DNA of 64,000 nt from Rikenellaceae bacterium (GTDB lineage Bacteria; Bacteroidota; Bacteroidia; Bacteroidales; Rikenellaceae). This document shows, one piece after another, positions 32,710 to 41,530 of this stretch; positions within the stretch are counted from its first letter, which is position 1; each line of letters opens with the position of its first letter. Under the pieces are notes generated by a model. The model was not told where the DNA came from. It was given only the letters and a program-made list of their open reading frames with translations, and ran no database searches. The DNA is taken from the NCBI GenBank assembly GCA_015060045.1, contig SUZH01000007.1:92659-156658 (forward strand). The letters run 5' to 3'. Position numbers and translations under genes: made by a program.

Positions 32710-33567
32710 ATGAACGATCTAAATTCTGTACGCATGATCGATACACAGGTCAATGCCATCTTGTTGCCAGCCATGTTTAATGCCGCCGTACGAGCCGGGG
32801 CGGCCATTATGAAGATCCACGGCCACAAAGATGACTACGACATTACGCTGAAAAACGATAAAACACCCATCACGTTGGCCGACCGCACGGCGCATCGCAC
32901 GATCCGCGAGTCACTGGGCCATACGCGTATCCCGATCCTGAGCGAAGAGGGACGTGAAATGCGCTACGACGAGCGTCGTAATTGGGAACTCTATTGGCTG
33001 GTCGATCCGCTGGATGGTACGGCCGAGTTTATAGAAGGATATAACGAGTTTACGGTTAATATTGCCCTGATGGAGAACAACCGTTGCATCGCGGCGGTGA
33101 TCTATGTCCCCTATTTCGAGAAGATGTACCTGGCCAGTGAGGGACGTGGTGCCTTCCTTAAGCGAGGCGTGGTGCCCGACGCCGAGGCTGCCTACGACTA
33201 CCTCTCGATCGTGCAGGATTGGTTGCCGCTACCGCTTACGGCTGATCGTACGACGCGTAATTTCCGCGTGGCCCTTTCGCGTCGCCACCGCACCGAAGAG
33301 ACCTATGCCCATATCGACACCCTGCGTGCCGAGCATCCCGATTTGGAGATTGTCGAGCAAGGCTCATCCTATAAATTCTGTATGCTGGCCGAGGGAACGG
33401 CCGACTACTATGTGCGTACGACCAACACCTACGAATGGGACACGGCGGCCGGTGAGCTGATTCTCTCCGAGGCGGGAGGTCGCACCTGTACCCTGCCCGA
33501 TCACGGCTCGCTGCGCTACAACGAAGAGAATCTGCATAATCCCTGGTTCTACTGCCAGGCGAAGTAA
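32710..33567 (+). CDS. cysQ: 3'(2'),5'-bisphosphate nucleotidase CysQ-type phosphatase
   Basis: Mg2+-dependent phosphatase of the inositol monophosphatase superfamily; CysQ hydrolyses PAP from sulfate assimilation. 285 residues with metal site residues in ILSEEG, the signature VDPLDGTAEFIEG (about 98-110), and the C-terminal WDTAAGELILSEAGG. The TAEFI and the DDYDITLKNDKTPITLAD opening are CysQ-like rather than SuhB-like. An internal ATG ten codons in is an alternative start. A long upstream spacer holds no clear promoter; a terminator follows. Confidence 0.87.
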   Translation: MNDLNSVRMIDTQVNAILLPAMFNAAVRAGAAIMKIHGHKDDYDITLKNDKTPITLADRTAHRTIRESLGHTRIPILSEEGREMRYDERRNWELYWLVDPLDGTAEFIEGYNEFTVNIALMENNRCIAAVIYVPYFEKMYLASEGRGAFLKRGVVPDAEAAYDYLSIVQDWLPLPLTADRTTRNFRVALSRRHRTEETYAHIDTLRAEHPDLEIVEQGSSYKFCMLAEGTADYYVRTTNTYEWDTAAGELILSEAGGRTCTLPDHGSLRYNEENLHNPWFYCQAK

Positions 33568-33584
33568 TGGCTTGAAATACAAAT

Positions 33585-33613
33585 AAAAAAGAGTCGGTTT
33601 CGACTCTTTTTTT
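33585..33613 (+). terminator. Terminator between cysQ and the Cys-rich gene
   Basis: AAAAAAGAGTCG, loop GTTT, CGACTCTTTTTTT. Symmetric, so it may serve both converging genes. Confidence 0.82.
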
Positions 33614-33625
33614 GTGGTGTTGAGT

Positions 33626-33898
33626 TTATTTGTTGCGCGTCTCTTCGATGTCGCATGCGCCGCAATTGCCCGAGCATCCTTGCAGCGGTGATGCCTCCTC
33701 CGAGCAGGCGGCCGTGCCGTCCATCTCTCGCGTCTCCTGCACCGCGCACTTAATGCCCAATCGCTGCATATCCTTGTTGGTCGAGATCTCTGAATCGATG
33801 TGGTGTCCCTTGATCATCAGCGTGAGCGACAACCCGACTACAAAAAATCCGACCGCCAAAATCGAAATTCCTATTACAACCAACCAACTCGGCATCAT
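33626..33898 (-). CDS. Small membrane protein with Cys-rich tail
   Basis: I do not recognise a named family. 90 residues: an N-terminal membrane span (about 5-28, VVIGISILAVGFFVVGLSLTL), then a soluble segment (KGHHIDSEISTNKDMQRLGIKC) and a tail with five further cysteines, ending CSGNCGACDIE. The CxxxCxxC cluster could bind a metal or an Fe-S cluster. Gene shape (span, short linker, Cys tail) recalls small redox-associated proteins. It lies alone between cysQ and trkA, convergent with cysQ. Confidence 0.7.
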   Translation of the reverse strand: MMPSWLVVIGISILAVGFFVVGLSLTLMIKGHHIDSEISTNKDMQRLGIKCAVQETREMDGTAACSEEASPLQGCSGNCGACDIEETRNK

Positions 33899-34214
33899 TT
33901 TAATTTTTTATAACTATAAATTTGTGCTTTCCGCTGCAAATTTATACATTTGTAGGTTAAAATGCAAAAATGTTGCCTTGAGGGAGGGCGGAAAGAAAGC
34001 AAACGGGGTGATTTCTGCGTTACGCTTGCCTTCGAAATCCTCACATACGCCAAGTATGCTGCGGTTTCGAAGACTGCGCAAGCTTTGAAATCCCCGCCGT
34101 TATCGACTTTCGGAAGGGTGTACAAGCCTTGAAAAGCCACCCGCAATCGGGTTCTGAGAAGTTGGGGCGGGAGCAAGCCTTGAAAACACATTTTTGCACA
34201 AAAAAACGACGAGT
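33899..34214. other. Intergenic region with large palindrome
   Basis: About 315 bases between the divergent Cys-rich gene and trkA. No gene seen. It contains the nested inverted repeat at 34004-34096 and two copies of AAGCCTTGAAAA/CAAGCCTTGAAA (near 34125 and 34175). Confidence 0.65.
34004..34096. repeat. Nested inverted repeat upstream of trkA
   Basis: Outer arms CGGGGTGATTTC / GAAATCCCCG, middle arms GCTTGC / GCAAGC, inner arms CTTCGAAA (34030-34037) / TTTCGAAG (34065-34072), and a core CATAC-GCCAA-GTATG. Together they form one long interrupted hairpin. Confidence 0.65.
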
Positions 34215-35552
34215 ATGAAAATTGTCATTGCAGGTGCCGGCGAGATGGGTAGCCATTTGGCCAAGATGTTGAGCGGTAACGGACACGATATTACCGTGGT
34301 GGACAGCGATCCGAAGCTCCTCTCGGAGGTGGCTTCGCTGGCCGATGTGATTACCGTGGAGGGCGATTCGACGACGCTCGCCGTCTTGCGTCGTGCCGCG
34401 GTACGTCGCTCCGACCTCTTTATTGCCGTAAACCACGAGGAGAACGACAACATTGTAGCGGCTATGTTGGCCAAGAAACTCGGAGCCAAAAAGTCCATCG
34501 CCCGCATTGACAACAACGAATACCTCGAACCGAACAACAAGGAGATGTTCATCGATATGGGTATCGACTACCTCTTCTATCCCGAGAAGATTGCTGCCCG
34601 TGAGGTGATCAACCTCCTGGGCCACACCTCGACGACCGAGTATGTCGATTTCTCGAGCGGTAAGCTCTCCTTGACGGTCTTCCACCTCGATGCCACCTCG
34701 CCCCTCATCGGTCAGCCCCCTACGGGGCGTACCGGCGATGAGCACCTGGCCTATCGTACGGTGGCGATTTCGCGCGACGGACAGACCATTATCCCCGACG
34801 ATGAGGAGCGATTCGTCGAGGGCGATGTGGCCTATCTGATTGTGCGTCAGGATGCCATCGAGCAGGTGATGGAGCTCTCGGGTCAGCAGAGCATTGCCGT
34901 GAAGAATATGATGATCCTGGGCGGCTCGCGCATTGGTGTGCGCATTGCCATGGAGTTGCAGGGGGAGATCAACATCAAACTTATCGACTACAATGCCGAG
35001 AAGGCCTACCGCCTGGCCGAGCTACTCGATCGCACGCTGATCATCAACGAGGATGGCCGCAATACGGAGGCGATGCTCGAAGAGGGACTCTCGAATATGG
35101 ATGCCTTTGTGGCCGTGACGGGACGTAGTGAGACGAATATCCTGGCCGCGATGTTGGCCAAGCGCATGGGTGTAAAGAAGGTGATTGCTGAGGTCGAGAA
35201 CCTCAACTACATCAACCTTGCCGAGTCGATGGGTATCGATACGATCATCAACAAGAAGCTGGTGACGGCCTCCAATATCTTCCGCTTCACGATGTCGACA
35301 GACGTACAAGCGATTAAGTGCCTGACGGGTAGTGAGGCGGAGGTGCTGGAGTTTATCGTTAAGCCCAATTCGCCCGCCACGAAGGCGCGTATCCGCGACC
35401 TGGATCTGCCGAAGGATGTGATTGTCGGCGGTGTGGTGCGTGGCGATAAGGTCTTCATTGCCGAGGGTGGCATGGAGATCAACCCCTATGATCGCGTAGT
35501 CGTCTTCTCGATGCCGGCATCGGTCGGTAAGGTGGGCTACTACTTTAACTAA
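34215..35552 (+). CDS. trkA: Trk potassium uptake regulatory subunit TrkA
   Basis: Cytoplasmic NAD(H)/nucleotide-binding gate of the TrkH potassium channel. ATG at 34215 (MKIVIAGAGEMGSHLA) is preferred over 34194. The 446 residues hold two RCK units: RCK-N1 (IVIAGAGEMG, VTVEGDSTT), RCK-C1 to about residue 220, RCK-N2 (MMILGGSRIGVRIA, EDGRNTEAMLEEG) and RCK-C2. No trkH is found next to it; the next gene is a GH3-family protein. First gene of a five-gene plus-strand run (trkA, GH3, kinase, rsmF, merR) with gaps of 3-14 bases. Confidence 0.93.
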   Translation: MKIVIAGAGEMGSHLAKMLSGNGHDITVVDSDPKLLSEVASLADVITVEGDSTTLAVLRRAAVRRSDLFIAVNHEENDNIVAAMLAKKLGAKKSIARIDNNEYLEPNNKEMFIDMGIDYLFYPEKIAAREVINLLGHTSTTEYVDFSSGKLSLTVFHLDATSPLIGQPPTGRTGDEHLAYRTVAISRDGQTIIPDDEERFVEGDVAYLIVRQDAIEQVMELSGQQSIAVKNMMILGGSRIGVRIAMELQGEINIKLIDYNAEKAYRLAELLDRTLIINEDGRNTEAMLEEGLSNMDAFVAVTGRSETNILAAMLAKRMGVKKVIAEVENLNYINLAESMGIDTIINKKLVTASNIFRFTMSTDVQAIKCLTGSEAEVLEFIVKPNSPATKARIRDLDLPKDVIVGGVVRGDKVFIAEGGMEINPYDRVVVFSMPASVGKVGYYFN

Positions 35553-35564
35553 CCAACGCAAACA

Positions 35565-37037
35565 ATGTCATTGACAAGCAAGATATTCCGACTCTATTTG
35601 GACTACCGTCTTCGCCGGATCGACCACTTTCGTCGTCATCCGCACGCGGTGCAGCAGGCCCAGTTGAAGGCACGTCTGGCCGCAGGACGCCACACGGCGT
35701 TCGGCCGCGACTACGGCCTCTCCGAGGTGCGGAGTATCGAGGCGTTTGAAAAGCGCGTTCCCACGTTCGATTACGAGGCTTTCAAGCCCTACGTGGAACG
35801 TATGCTGGCCGGTGAAAAGTCGGTAACGACACCCGGAAGGGTTGGATTCTATGCCCGCTCGTCGGGTACGACCTCCGACCGTAGCAAATATATTCCCATT
35901 ACGCGCCACTCGATCCTGTGGAATCATACGCTCGGTATGCGCGATGTAGTGGGGCTCTACCTCGATGCCTTTCCGCAGTCGAAACTCTTGACGGGGCGTA
36001 CGCTCACGTTGGGCGGCACCTGTTTCCGGGAGGGTGAGAATTTGGTGGGTGACCTCTCGGCCATCCTGCTCCATGAGACGGCACGTTGGGGGATGTCGAT
36101 GCGTGCACCACGGATCGAGACGGCCTTGATGCCCGACTTCGAGCAGAAGATCGCCCGCATTGCCGAGGAGTGTGCCTCTCAGCACATCACCGCCTTTGCG
36201 GGTGTGCCGTCGTGGAATTTGGAGCTGATGCGCCGTGTGCTGGAGCACACGGGAAAGCGACATCTCTTGGAGGTGTGGCCCGATATGGAGTTGTTCCTGC
36301 ATGGCGGGGTGGAGTTTGCTCCCTATCGCCGAGCTTACCAGGAGTTGATTCCCTCGGACGGAATGCACTACAGGGAGACCTACAACGCCTCGGAGGGCTT
36401 CTTTGCTGCGGCAGATGATCCGTCACGCGACGACATGTTGCTGATGCTCGATTACGGCACTTTCTACGAATTCCGCAATGGCGATCAGGTGGTACCGTTG
36501 GAGGGTGTCGAGTGTGGTAAGACCTACGCCATGCTGATTACTTCGGATAACGGCCTCTGGCGTTATGAGATCGGAGACACGGTGACTTTTACCTCGACCG
36601 ATCCCTACCGCATTCGCTTTGCGGGGCGTACGCGTCAGTTTATCAACGCCTTTGGCGAGGAGCTGATCGTTGATAATGCCGATCGGGCGTTGGTGGAGGC
36701 GTGCCGCAAAACGGGAGCCGTAGTGAATGAATATACGGTAGCCCCTTGCTACATGTCGATTGACCACCAAGGTGCGCACGAGTGGATCGTGGAGTTTGAC
36801 GTAGCGCCCGATTCGGTGGAGCACTTCGCCGAGGAGTTGGATCGTGCCCTGCGGGCCGTCAATTCGGACTACGATGCCAAACGCCGTTCGACGATCGAGC
36901 GGCAGCACTTGACACTGGTCGAGAAGGGCTTCTTCCTGCGGTGGTTGCAGCAGCGTAGAAAAAATAAAGTGCCCCGCCTGGTGCCCGATCGCCGCATTGC
37001 GGACGAGCTACACAACCTGTTGCATAAGAATAAATAA
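35565..37037 (+). CDS. GH3 family acyl-adenylate-type protein
   Basis: Member of the GH3 auxin-responsive promoter family, adenylate-forming enzymes that in plants conjugate amino acids to acyl acids. 490 residues fit bacterial members. The ATP-binding SSGTTSDRSKYIPIT (about 101-115), the GGVEFAPYR segment, YNASEGFFA (core A-site) and the late FAGRTRQFINAFGEEL are readable. The substrate of bacterial GH3 proteins is not established, and the neighbours (trkA, nucleoside kinase) give no lead. Confidence 0.87.
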   Translation: MSLTSKIFRLYLDYRLRRIDHFRRHPHAVQQAQLKARLAAGRHTAFGRDYGLSEVRSIEAFEKRVPTFDYEAFKPYVERMLAGEKSVTTPGRVGFYARSSGTTSDRSKYIPITRHSILWNHTLGMRDVVGLYLDAFPQSKLLTGRTLTLGGTCFREGENLVGDLSAILLHETARWGMSMRAPRIETALMPDFEQKIARIAEECASQHITAFAGVPSWNLELMRRVLEHTGKRHLLEVWPDMELFLHGGVEFAPYRRAYQELIPSDGMHYRETYNASEGFFAAADDPSRDDMLLMLDYGTFYEFRNGDQVVPLEGVECGKTYAMLITSDNGLWRYEIGDTVTFTSTDPYRIRFAGRTRQFINAFGEELIVDNADRALVEACRKTGAVVNEYTVAPCYMSIDHQGAHEWIVEFDVAPDSVEHFAEELDRALRAVNSDYDAKRRSTIERQHLTLVEKGFFLRWLQQRRKNKVPRLVPDRRIADELHNLLHKNK

Positions 37038-37051
37038 AATATAGAGAAACC

Positions 37052-37675
37052 ATGTATATCGCAATTGCTGGTAATATCGGTAGCGGAAAGACGACCCTGA
37101 CCGAGATGCTGACCGAACGGTATGGCGCCAAGGCCTATCTGGAGAATATCGACAACCCCTATTTGGGCGATTTCTACGAGGATATGCATCGCTGGTCGTT
37201 CAATCTGCAGGCACGCTTTTTGGCCAGCCGCATCGAGCAGACGATGGCCATGTTGGCCGAGAATACCGATCTGCATATCATTCAGGACCGAACGATCTAC
37301 GAGGATGCTCACATCTTCGCCGGCAACCTGCATGAGATGGGGTTGATGTCTACGCGCGATATCGAGACCTATATGCAGATTTTCCGCCTGGTGACAAACC
37401 TGGTGCAGAAACCCGATCTGCTGATCTACCTCAAGGCGAGCGTGCCGACCCTCGTGAAGCAGATTCACAAGCGCGGACGAGAGTACGAGATGAATATCGA
37501 CGTGGCCTATCTTGAGCGTTTGAATAAGAAGTACAATCAGTGGATCGACGAGCTCTACGAGGGTCGTGTGCTGATTGTGGAGAAGGATACGGAGGATTTT
37601 GTGGCCGATCCGGCTGTCTTTGAGCGTATTTGCGCCGAGGTGGATCGCCTGGATGTACAGAAAAAACTCTTTTAA
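37052..37675 (+). CDS. Deoxynucleoside kinase
   Basis: Salvage kinase of the dNK/dGK-dCK family that phosphorylates deoxynucleosides. 207 residues: Walker A IAGNIGSGKTTL (about 5-16), LENIDNPYLGDFY, the IIQDRTIYEDAHIF segment corresponding to the conserved DRS/ERS motif, and the Arg-rich lid KRGREYE. Which deoxynucleoside it prefers cannot be read. 3 bases before rsmF. Confidence 0.9.
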   Translation: MYIAIAGNIGSGKTTLTEMLTERYGAKAYLENIDNPYLGDFYEDMHRWSFNLQARFLASRIEQTMAMLAENTDLHIIQDRTIYEDAHIFAGNLHEMGLMSTRDIETYMQIFRLVTNLVQKPDLLIYLKASVPTLVKQIHKRGREYEMNIDVAYLERLNKKYNQWIDELYEGRVLIVEKDTEDFVADPAVFERICAEVDRLDVQKKLF

Positions 37676-37678
37676 CAC

Positions 37679-39043
37679 ATGCAGCTGCCACCGCGATTTG
37701 TCGAATCGATGCAGGCCCAGCTGGGTGCGGAGGAGGCCGAACGCCTCTTCGCGGCGCTGGAGGGCGAACAACCGACTTCGGTCAGGTTGCATCCGTTGCG
37801 TGGTGAGCAGGCCGAGTTGCCCTGGCAGGCGCAGATTCCGTGGAGCACGCGGGGGCGTTATTTGACGGAGCGCCCGTCGTTTACGCTCGATCCGGCCTTT
37901 CACGCGGGGGCGTACTATGTGCAGGAGGCCTCGTCGCAATTCGTCGAGCGACTGCTGCCGACGGCATGCGAGGGGTTGCGCATCCTCGACCTGTGTGCCG
38001 CTCCGGGTGGCAAGACAACCCTCTATGCCTCGAAGGTGGGGCCTGCGGGGTTGGTTGTGGCGAATGAAATTGACCGCAAACGTGTGCAGGTCTTGGCCGA
38101 TAACGTGCGCAAATGGGGTACAGGCAATGTGGCCGTGACGTGTGGCGATGCCGCGATGGCTGCCCGTATGGAGAGCTGGTACGATGTGGTGGCGGTGGAT
38201 GCACCCTGCTCGGGCGAGGGCATGTTCCGTAAAGACGATGAGGCGCGCGGCGAGTGGAGCGTGCAGAATGTTCGCCTTTGTGCCGAGCGCCAAGATGAGA
38301 TTTTACAACACGCCTGGCGCGCCTTACGCGCGGGCGGTACATTAATATATAGTACCTGCACCTTCAACCGCGAGGAGGATGAGGGGACGCTGGAGCGATT
38401 TCTGGAGCAATTTCCCGAGGAGGTTGAGGCGGCCGACGAGGTGGCGGTAGATCCCGCCTGGGGAATTGTGACGGGGCGCGTAGGGGCTTTTCAAACCTTC
38501 CGATTCATGCCGCACCGAACGGTGGGTGAGGGGTTCTTCGCAGCTGTGGCTCGGAAGCGTGAAACGGTCGCTAACGGCCGATTGCCGAAGGCCAAACGAT
38601 CGGTCCTCGGCGCAGTGGATAAGGCCCACCTGGCGGAGCTAAAGCGCTGGGTGGTAGCGCCTGATAAGATGCGTTTCGGCATGGCGGGCGACACCTGCTA
38701 CGGCTGGTATGAGGCCTCGGCCGAGGAGGTGAAGCGACTCTCGGAGCAGTGTGCCGTGATCTATTCGGGCGTGGCGATGGGGCAGGTCTTTAAGGGTAAA
38801 CTGAAGCCCGAACAGGCGTTAGCCCACTTCGTGGGGCTGAACCGTGAGGCAGTTGCTGTGGCCGAGCTGGCGAAGGAGGAGGCGCTGGCCTACCTGCGCA
38901 AGCAGGAGGTAGGTTGCGAACGATTTACCGAAGGGATGAATTTGGTGGTATGTGCAGGTCTTCCGCTGGGCTTTGCCAAACGAATCGGGGGACGCGTGAA
39001 TAACTTGTACCCCAATGTGTTGCGAATTTTGAAAAACGATTAA
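37679..39043 (+). CDS. rRNA cytosine-C5 methyltransferase, RsmF type
   Basis: SAM-dependent RNA m5C methyltransferase of the NOL1/NOP2/Sun family. 454 residues. The SAM-binding LDLCAAPGGKTTLYA, motif IV DAPCSGEGMFRKDD with the release Cys, and motif VI ISTCTFNREEDEGT with the nucleophilic Cys (YSTCTF) are all intact. The C-terminal part beyond about residue 300 matches the RsmF-type extension (a PUA-like region, GLPLGFAKRIGGRVNN at the end), so RsmF is favoured over RsmB. Confidence 0.88.
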   Translation: MQLPPRFVESMQAQLGAEEAERLFAALEGEQPTSVRLHPLRGEQAELPWQAQIPWSTRGRYLTERPSFTLDPAFHAGAYYVQEASSQFVERLLPTACEGLRILDLCAAPGGKTTLYASKVGPAGLVVANEIDRKRVQVLADNVRKWGTGNVAVTCGDAAMAARMESWYDVVAVDAPCSGEGMFRKDDEARGEWSVQNVRLCAERQDEILQHAWRALRAGGTLIYSTCTFNREEDEGTLERFLEQFPEEVEAADEVAVDPAWGIVTGRVGAFQTFRFMPHRTVGEGFFAAVARKRETVANGRLPKAKRSVLGAVDKAHLAELKRWVVAPDKMRFGMAGDTCYGWYEASAEEVKRLSEQCAVIYSGVAMGQVFKGKLKPEQALAHFVGLNREAVAVAELAKEEALAYLRKQEVGCERFTEGMNLVVCAGLPLGFAKRIGGRVNNLYPNVLRILKND

Positions 39044-39056
39044 AACTCCATAAATT

Positions 39057-39611
39057 ATGGCAGAAAAACTCTTTTATACGATGGGCGAGGTGAGCGAAAT
39101 GTTCGACGTGAAACCCTCGTTGCTGCGCTATTGGGAAGAGCAATTCCCCTCCTTGCGTCCGAAGCGCAACAAGAAGGGCAATCGCCTCTATTCGCCGCAA
39201 GATGTCGAGCAACTCAAGACGATCTACCACCTCGTCAAGGAGCGTGGCATGAAGATCGAAGGCGCCAAAAAGGCCCTGCGTGAGCAGCGCAAGGAGGGTA
39301 CGGTGGCCCGCAATGCCCAGCTCATGGAGCGTCTGCAGAAGATCCGCTCGCTGCTCATAGAGGTGCGCGAGGATCTGAAGATGGATGCCGAGGATATTGC
39401 GGTGGAGGAGCTTCCGGAGACGCTCGAAACGGCTGCTACACCCGATGTGATGCCCGGCCACGAAGGCCCTTGCGTCATTCGTATTGATGAGCCTAAGGAA
39501 GAGCCCGCAGAGCCGAAACCCGAGAAGCCCAAGACCCGTCGTCCCCGCAAGAAAAAGGGTGAGGCGGAGACGAAGGAACTATTCGCCTTCTACGAACAAT
39601 CTCTCTTTTGA
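39057..39611 (+). CDS. MerR-type HTH transcriptional regulator
   Basis: 184 residues. N-terminal MerR helix-turn-helix (YTMGEVSEMFDVKPSLLRYWEEQFPSLRP, KKGNRLYSPQDVEQLKTIYHLV), then a helical region and a Lys/Pro/Glu-rich tail (EPKPEKPKTRRPRKKKG) ending ELFAFYEQSLF. This whole-protein pattern is common in Bacteroidota MerR proteins of unknown inducer; no ligand-binding Cys pattern is seen. Last of the trkA run, 13 bases after rsmF. Confidence 0.88.
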   Translation: MAEKLFYTMGEVSEMFDVKPSLLRYWEEQFPSLRPKRNKKGNRLYSPQDVEQLKTIYHLVKERGMKIEGAKKALREQRKEGTVARNAQLMERLQKIRSLLIEVREDLKMDAEDIAVEELPETLETAATPDVMPGHEGPCVIRIDEPKEEPAEPKPEKPKTRRPRKKKGEAETKELFAFYEQSLF

Positions 39612-39778
39612 TTTTCCATTTTACGCGGGATATTTAGCACTTCCTTGTCCGTCTTGAATGGGTGGTACGTTGAGTACAGCCCATCCAAGCCGAACGGCGG
39701 TCAGCGCAAAATCTCCTTGCCTAAAATGAAAAAGCGGTTTTGGTTCTTATTGTCTTTAGTTGCCATAAAAGAAAAATA

Positions 39779-40564
39779 ATGAAAATCAACGAAATAACCT
39801 CTCTGATTGAGGCCTTTGCACCACTCGGTTGGCAGGCCTCGTACGACAATGCGGGCCTCGTCGTGGGGCGTCCCGACGATGAGGTGCATGCCGCACTTTT
39901 GGCCGTGGATGTGACCGAAGAGGTCATCGCCGAAGCGGTCGCAAAGGGGTGCGATCTGATCATTACCCACCATCCGATCATCTTCCATCCGCTGAAGCGC
40001 CTGAATTCGGCCTCGCAGGTGGAGCGATGTGTGGAGGAGGCGATTCGTCGCGGCATCGCCCTCTATGCCTGCCATACGAACCTCGACAGTGCCCCCGAAG
40101 GGATGAGCTATCGCCTGGCCGAAATGGTTGGCGTTGAGCATTGTACGGTGCTTGAGCCGAGCGATAAGGGGGATGGTGTCGGCTTTGGCGTGGTGGGTAA
40201 TCTGCCTGCGCCCGTGCCGACCATGGAGTACCTGCAAATGGTGCGTGAAGTGCTGGGATGCCAATGTATCCGCCACAGCCGTATCGCCTCCGAAGAGGTG
40301 AGCCGCGTGGCCATTTGTACCGGAGCCGGAGCCTCGATGATTCCGTTGGCGCAGCGTGCCGGTGCCGATCTTTATATCACGGCCGACCTCAAATACAACG
40401 ACTTTATGGCACCCGAAGGGGGGCTTACGGTGGCCGATGTGGGCCATTTTGAGAGCGAATACTGCGCAATTGAGATTTTATTTGATATTTTGTCAAAAAA
40501 ATTATGTACCTTTGCACTCTTGAAGAGTGACGCAACGCGTAATCCGATCAATTATCTCTTTTAG
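39779..40564 (+). CDS. Nif3-like dinuclear metal-centre protein
   Basis: Member of the Nif3/YbgI (DUF34) family, hexameric toroids with a two-metal site; function unsettled, sometimes called GTP cyclohydrolase I type 2-like. ATG at 39779 (MKINEITSLIEAFAP). 261 residues. Metal ligands: THHPIIFHPLK (His pair), CHTNLDSAPEG (His, Asp), GHFESEYCAIE (His, Glu). The promoter of the next gene lies inside its last 85 bases. Confidence 0.9.
   Translation: MKINEITSLIEAFAPLGWQASYDNAGLVVGRPDDEVHAALLAVDVTEEVIAEAVAKGCDLIITHHPIIFHPLKRLNSASQVERCVEEAIRRGIALYACHTNLDSAPEGMSYRLAEMVGVEHCTVLEPSDKGDGVGFGVVGNLPAPVPTMEYLQMVREVLGCQCIRHSRIASEEVSRVAICTGAGASMIPLAQRAGADLYITADLKYNDFMAPEGGLTVADVGHFESEYCAIEILFDILSKKLCTFALLKSDATRNPINYLF
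40481..40514 (+). promoter_or_regulatory. Promoter of the zinc-ribbon gene, inside the nif3 3' end
   Basis: TTTG (40481-40484), 22 bases, TACCTTTG (40507-40514). The -7 element and the next five bases (CACTC) are identical to those of the tRNA-Ala promoter at 61403. Confidence 0.68.
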
Positions 40565-40586
40565 AACAACATAAAAATACAACATA

Positions 40587-41348
40587 ATGGCTACACAGAA
40601 GAAGACTGCCGAAGTAGATTATTCGATGCAGGAGAAGATCATGGCGCTCTACGAGCTGCAGAAGATCGACAGCAAGATCGACGCGATCAACAAAGTGAAG
40701 GGCGAGCTGCCCTTGGAGGTGCAGGACCTCGAGGATGAGATGGCCGGTCTGCAGACCCGTATCGACAATATCAATGCCGAGATCGAGGAGCTGAATGCAC
40801 TCACCAAGCAGCGTAAGCGCGAGGTGGATCAGGCAAAGATCATGATCGGCAACTACAAGGAACAGCAGAACAATGTGCGCAACAACCGCGAGTATGACGC
40901 AATCATGAAGGAGATTGAGTATCAGGAGCTTGAGATCGAGCTTGCTGAGAAGCGTCTGCGCGAGTATGCCGGTGCGATGAAGGGTAAGAAACTCCAGCTG
41001 GAGGATGCCGAGGCCGTAGCAGCCGAGCGTGGCGCCGACCTCAAGGTAAAGCGTGAGGAGCTGGATGGTATCGAGGCCGAGACCGCACCCCAGGTGGCCG
41101 AGTTCGAATCGCAGGCCGCCGAGGCAAAGGCGAAGATCGACGAGCGTCTGCTCGTAGCCTACAACCGTATTCGTAGCAACGTACGCAACGGCATGGCTGT
41201 TGTGACCGTGAAGCGTGACGCGTGCGGTGGTTGCTTCAACCACATTCCGCCCCAGCGTCAGGCCGACATTCGTCAGGGTAAGAAGATTATCATCTGCGAG
41301 TATTGCGGCCGTATCCTGGTGGCTGATCCCGAGGAGACGATCGAGTAG
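40587..41348 (+). CDS. C4-type zinc-ribbon coiled-coil protein (DUF164)
   Basis: 253 residues. A long coiled coil (about 12-195, charged heptads such as LEVQDLEDEMAGLQTRIDNINAEIEELN) is followed by a zinc ribbon, CGGCFNHIPPQ...CEYCGRIL (CxxC...CxxC). This matches the DUF164/FlgZ-like family; roles are not firmly known, with RNA or protein binding proposed in some members. A FYxxQQNNVRNNREYDAIMKE-like part (YKEQQNNVRNNREYDAIM) is family-typical. It has its own promoter and terminator. Confidence 0.9.
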   Translation: MATQKKTAEVDYSMQEKIMALYELQKIDSKIDAINKVKGELPLEVQDLEDEMAGLQTRIDNINAEIEELNALTKQRKREVDQAKIMIGNYKEQQNNVRNNREYDAIMKEIEYQELEIELAEKRLREYAGAMKGKKLQLEDAEAVAAERGADLKVKREELDGIEAETAPQVAEFESQAAEAKAKIDERLLVAYNRIRSNVRNGMAVVTVKRDACGGCFNHIPPQRQADIRQGKKIIICEYCGRILVADPEETIE

Positions 41349-41368
41349 TCCTCTCTCGGAAGTTTGAC

Positions 41369-41407
41369 GCGAGCCGGAGTATTTTTGCTCCGGCTCGCGC
41401 TCTTTTT
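41369..41407 (+). terminator. Terminator after the zinc-ribbon gene
   Basis: 11-bp stem GCGAGCCGGAG / CTCCGGCTCGC with loop TATTTTTG, followed by TCTTTTT. Confidence 0.85.
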
Positions 41408-41428
41408 GGTGCGGAATCGTGCAAAAAT

Positions 41429-41459
41429 GCCCTTTTAATCGTAGATTAAAGGGCGTTTT
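41429..41459 (+). terminator. Second hairpin before nadE
   Basis: GCCCTTTTAATC, loop GTA, GATTAAAGGGC (one bulge), followed by GTTTTATTT. A back-up terminator or a structured leader ahead of nadE. Confidence 0.5.
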
Positions 41460-41484
41460 ATTTCCAACTTTGCAAATAAAACGT

Positions 41485-41492
41485 TAACTTTG
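41485..41492 (+). promoter_or_regulatory. Candidate -7 element for nadE
   Basis: TAACTTTG matches TAnnTTTG 38 bases ahead of the nadE ATG; the only nearby TTTG (41469-41472) is too close for -33. Confidence 0.5.
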
Positions 41493-41530
41493 CGAAGTTA
41501 TCAACCGAACTACACTAAACTGTTTCCACC

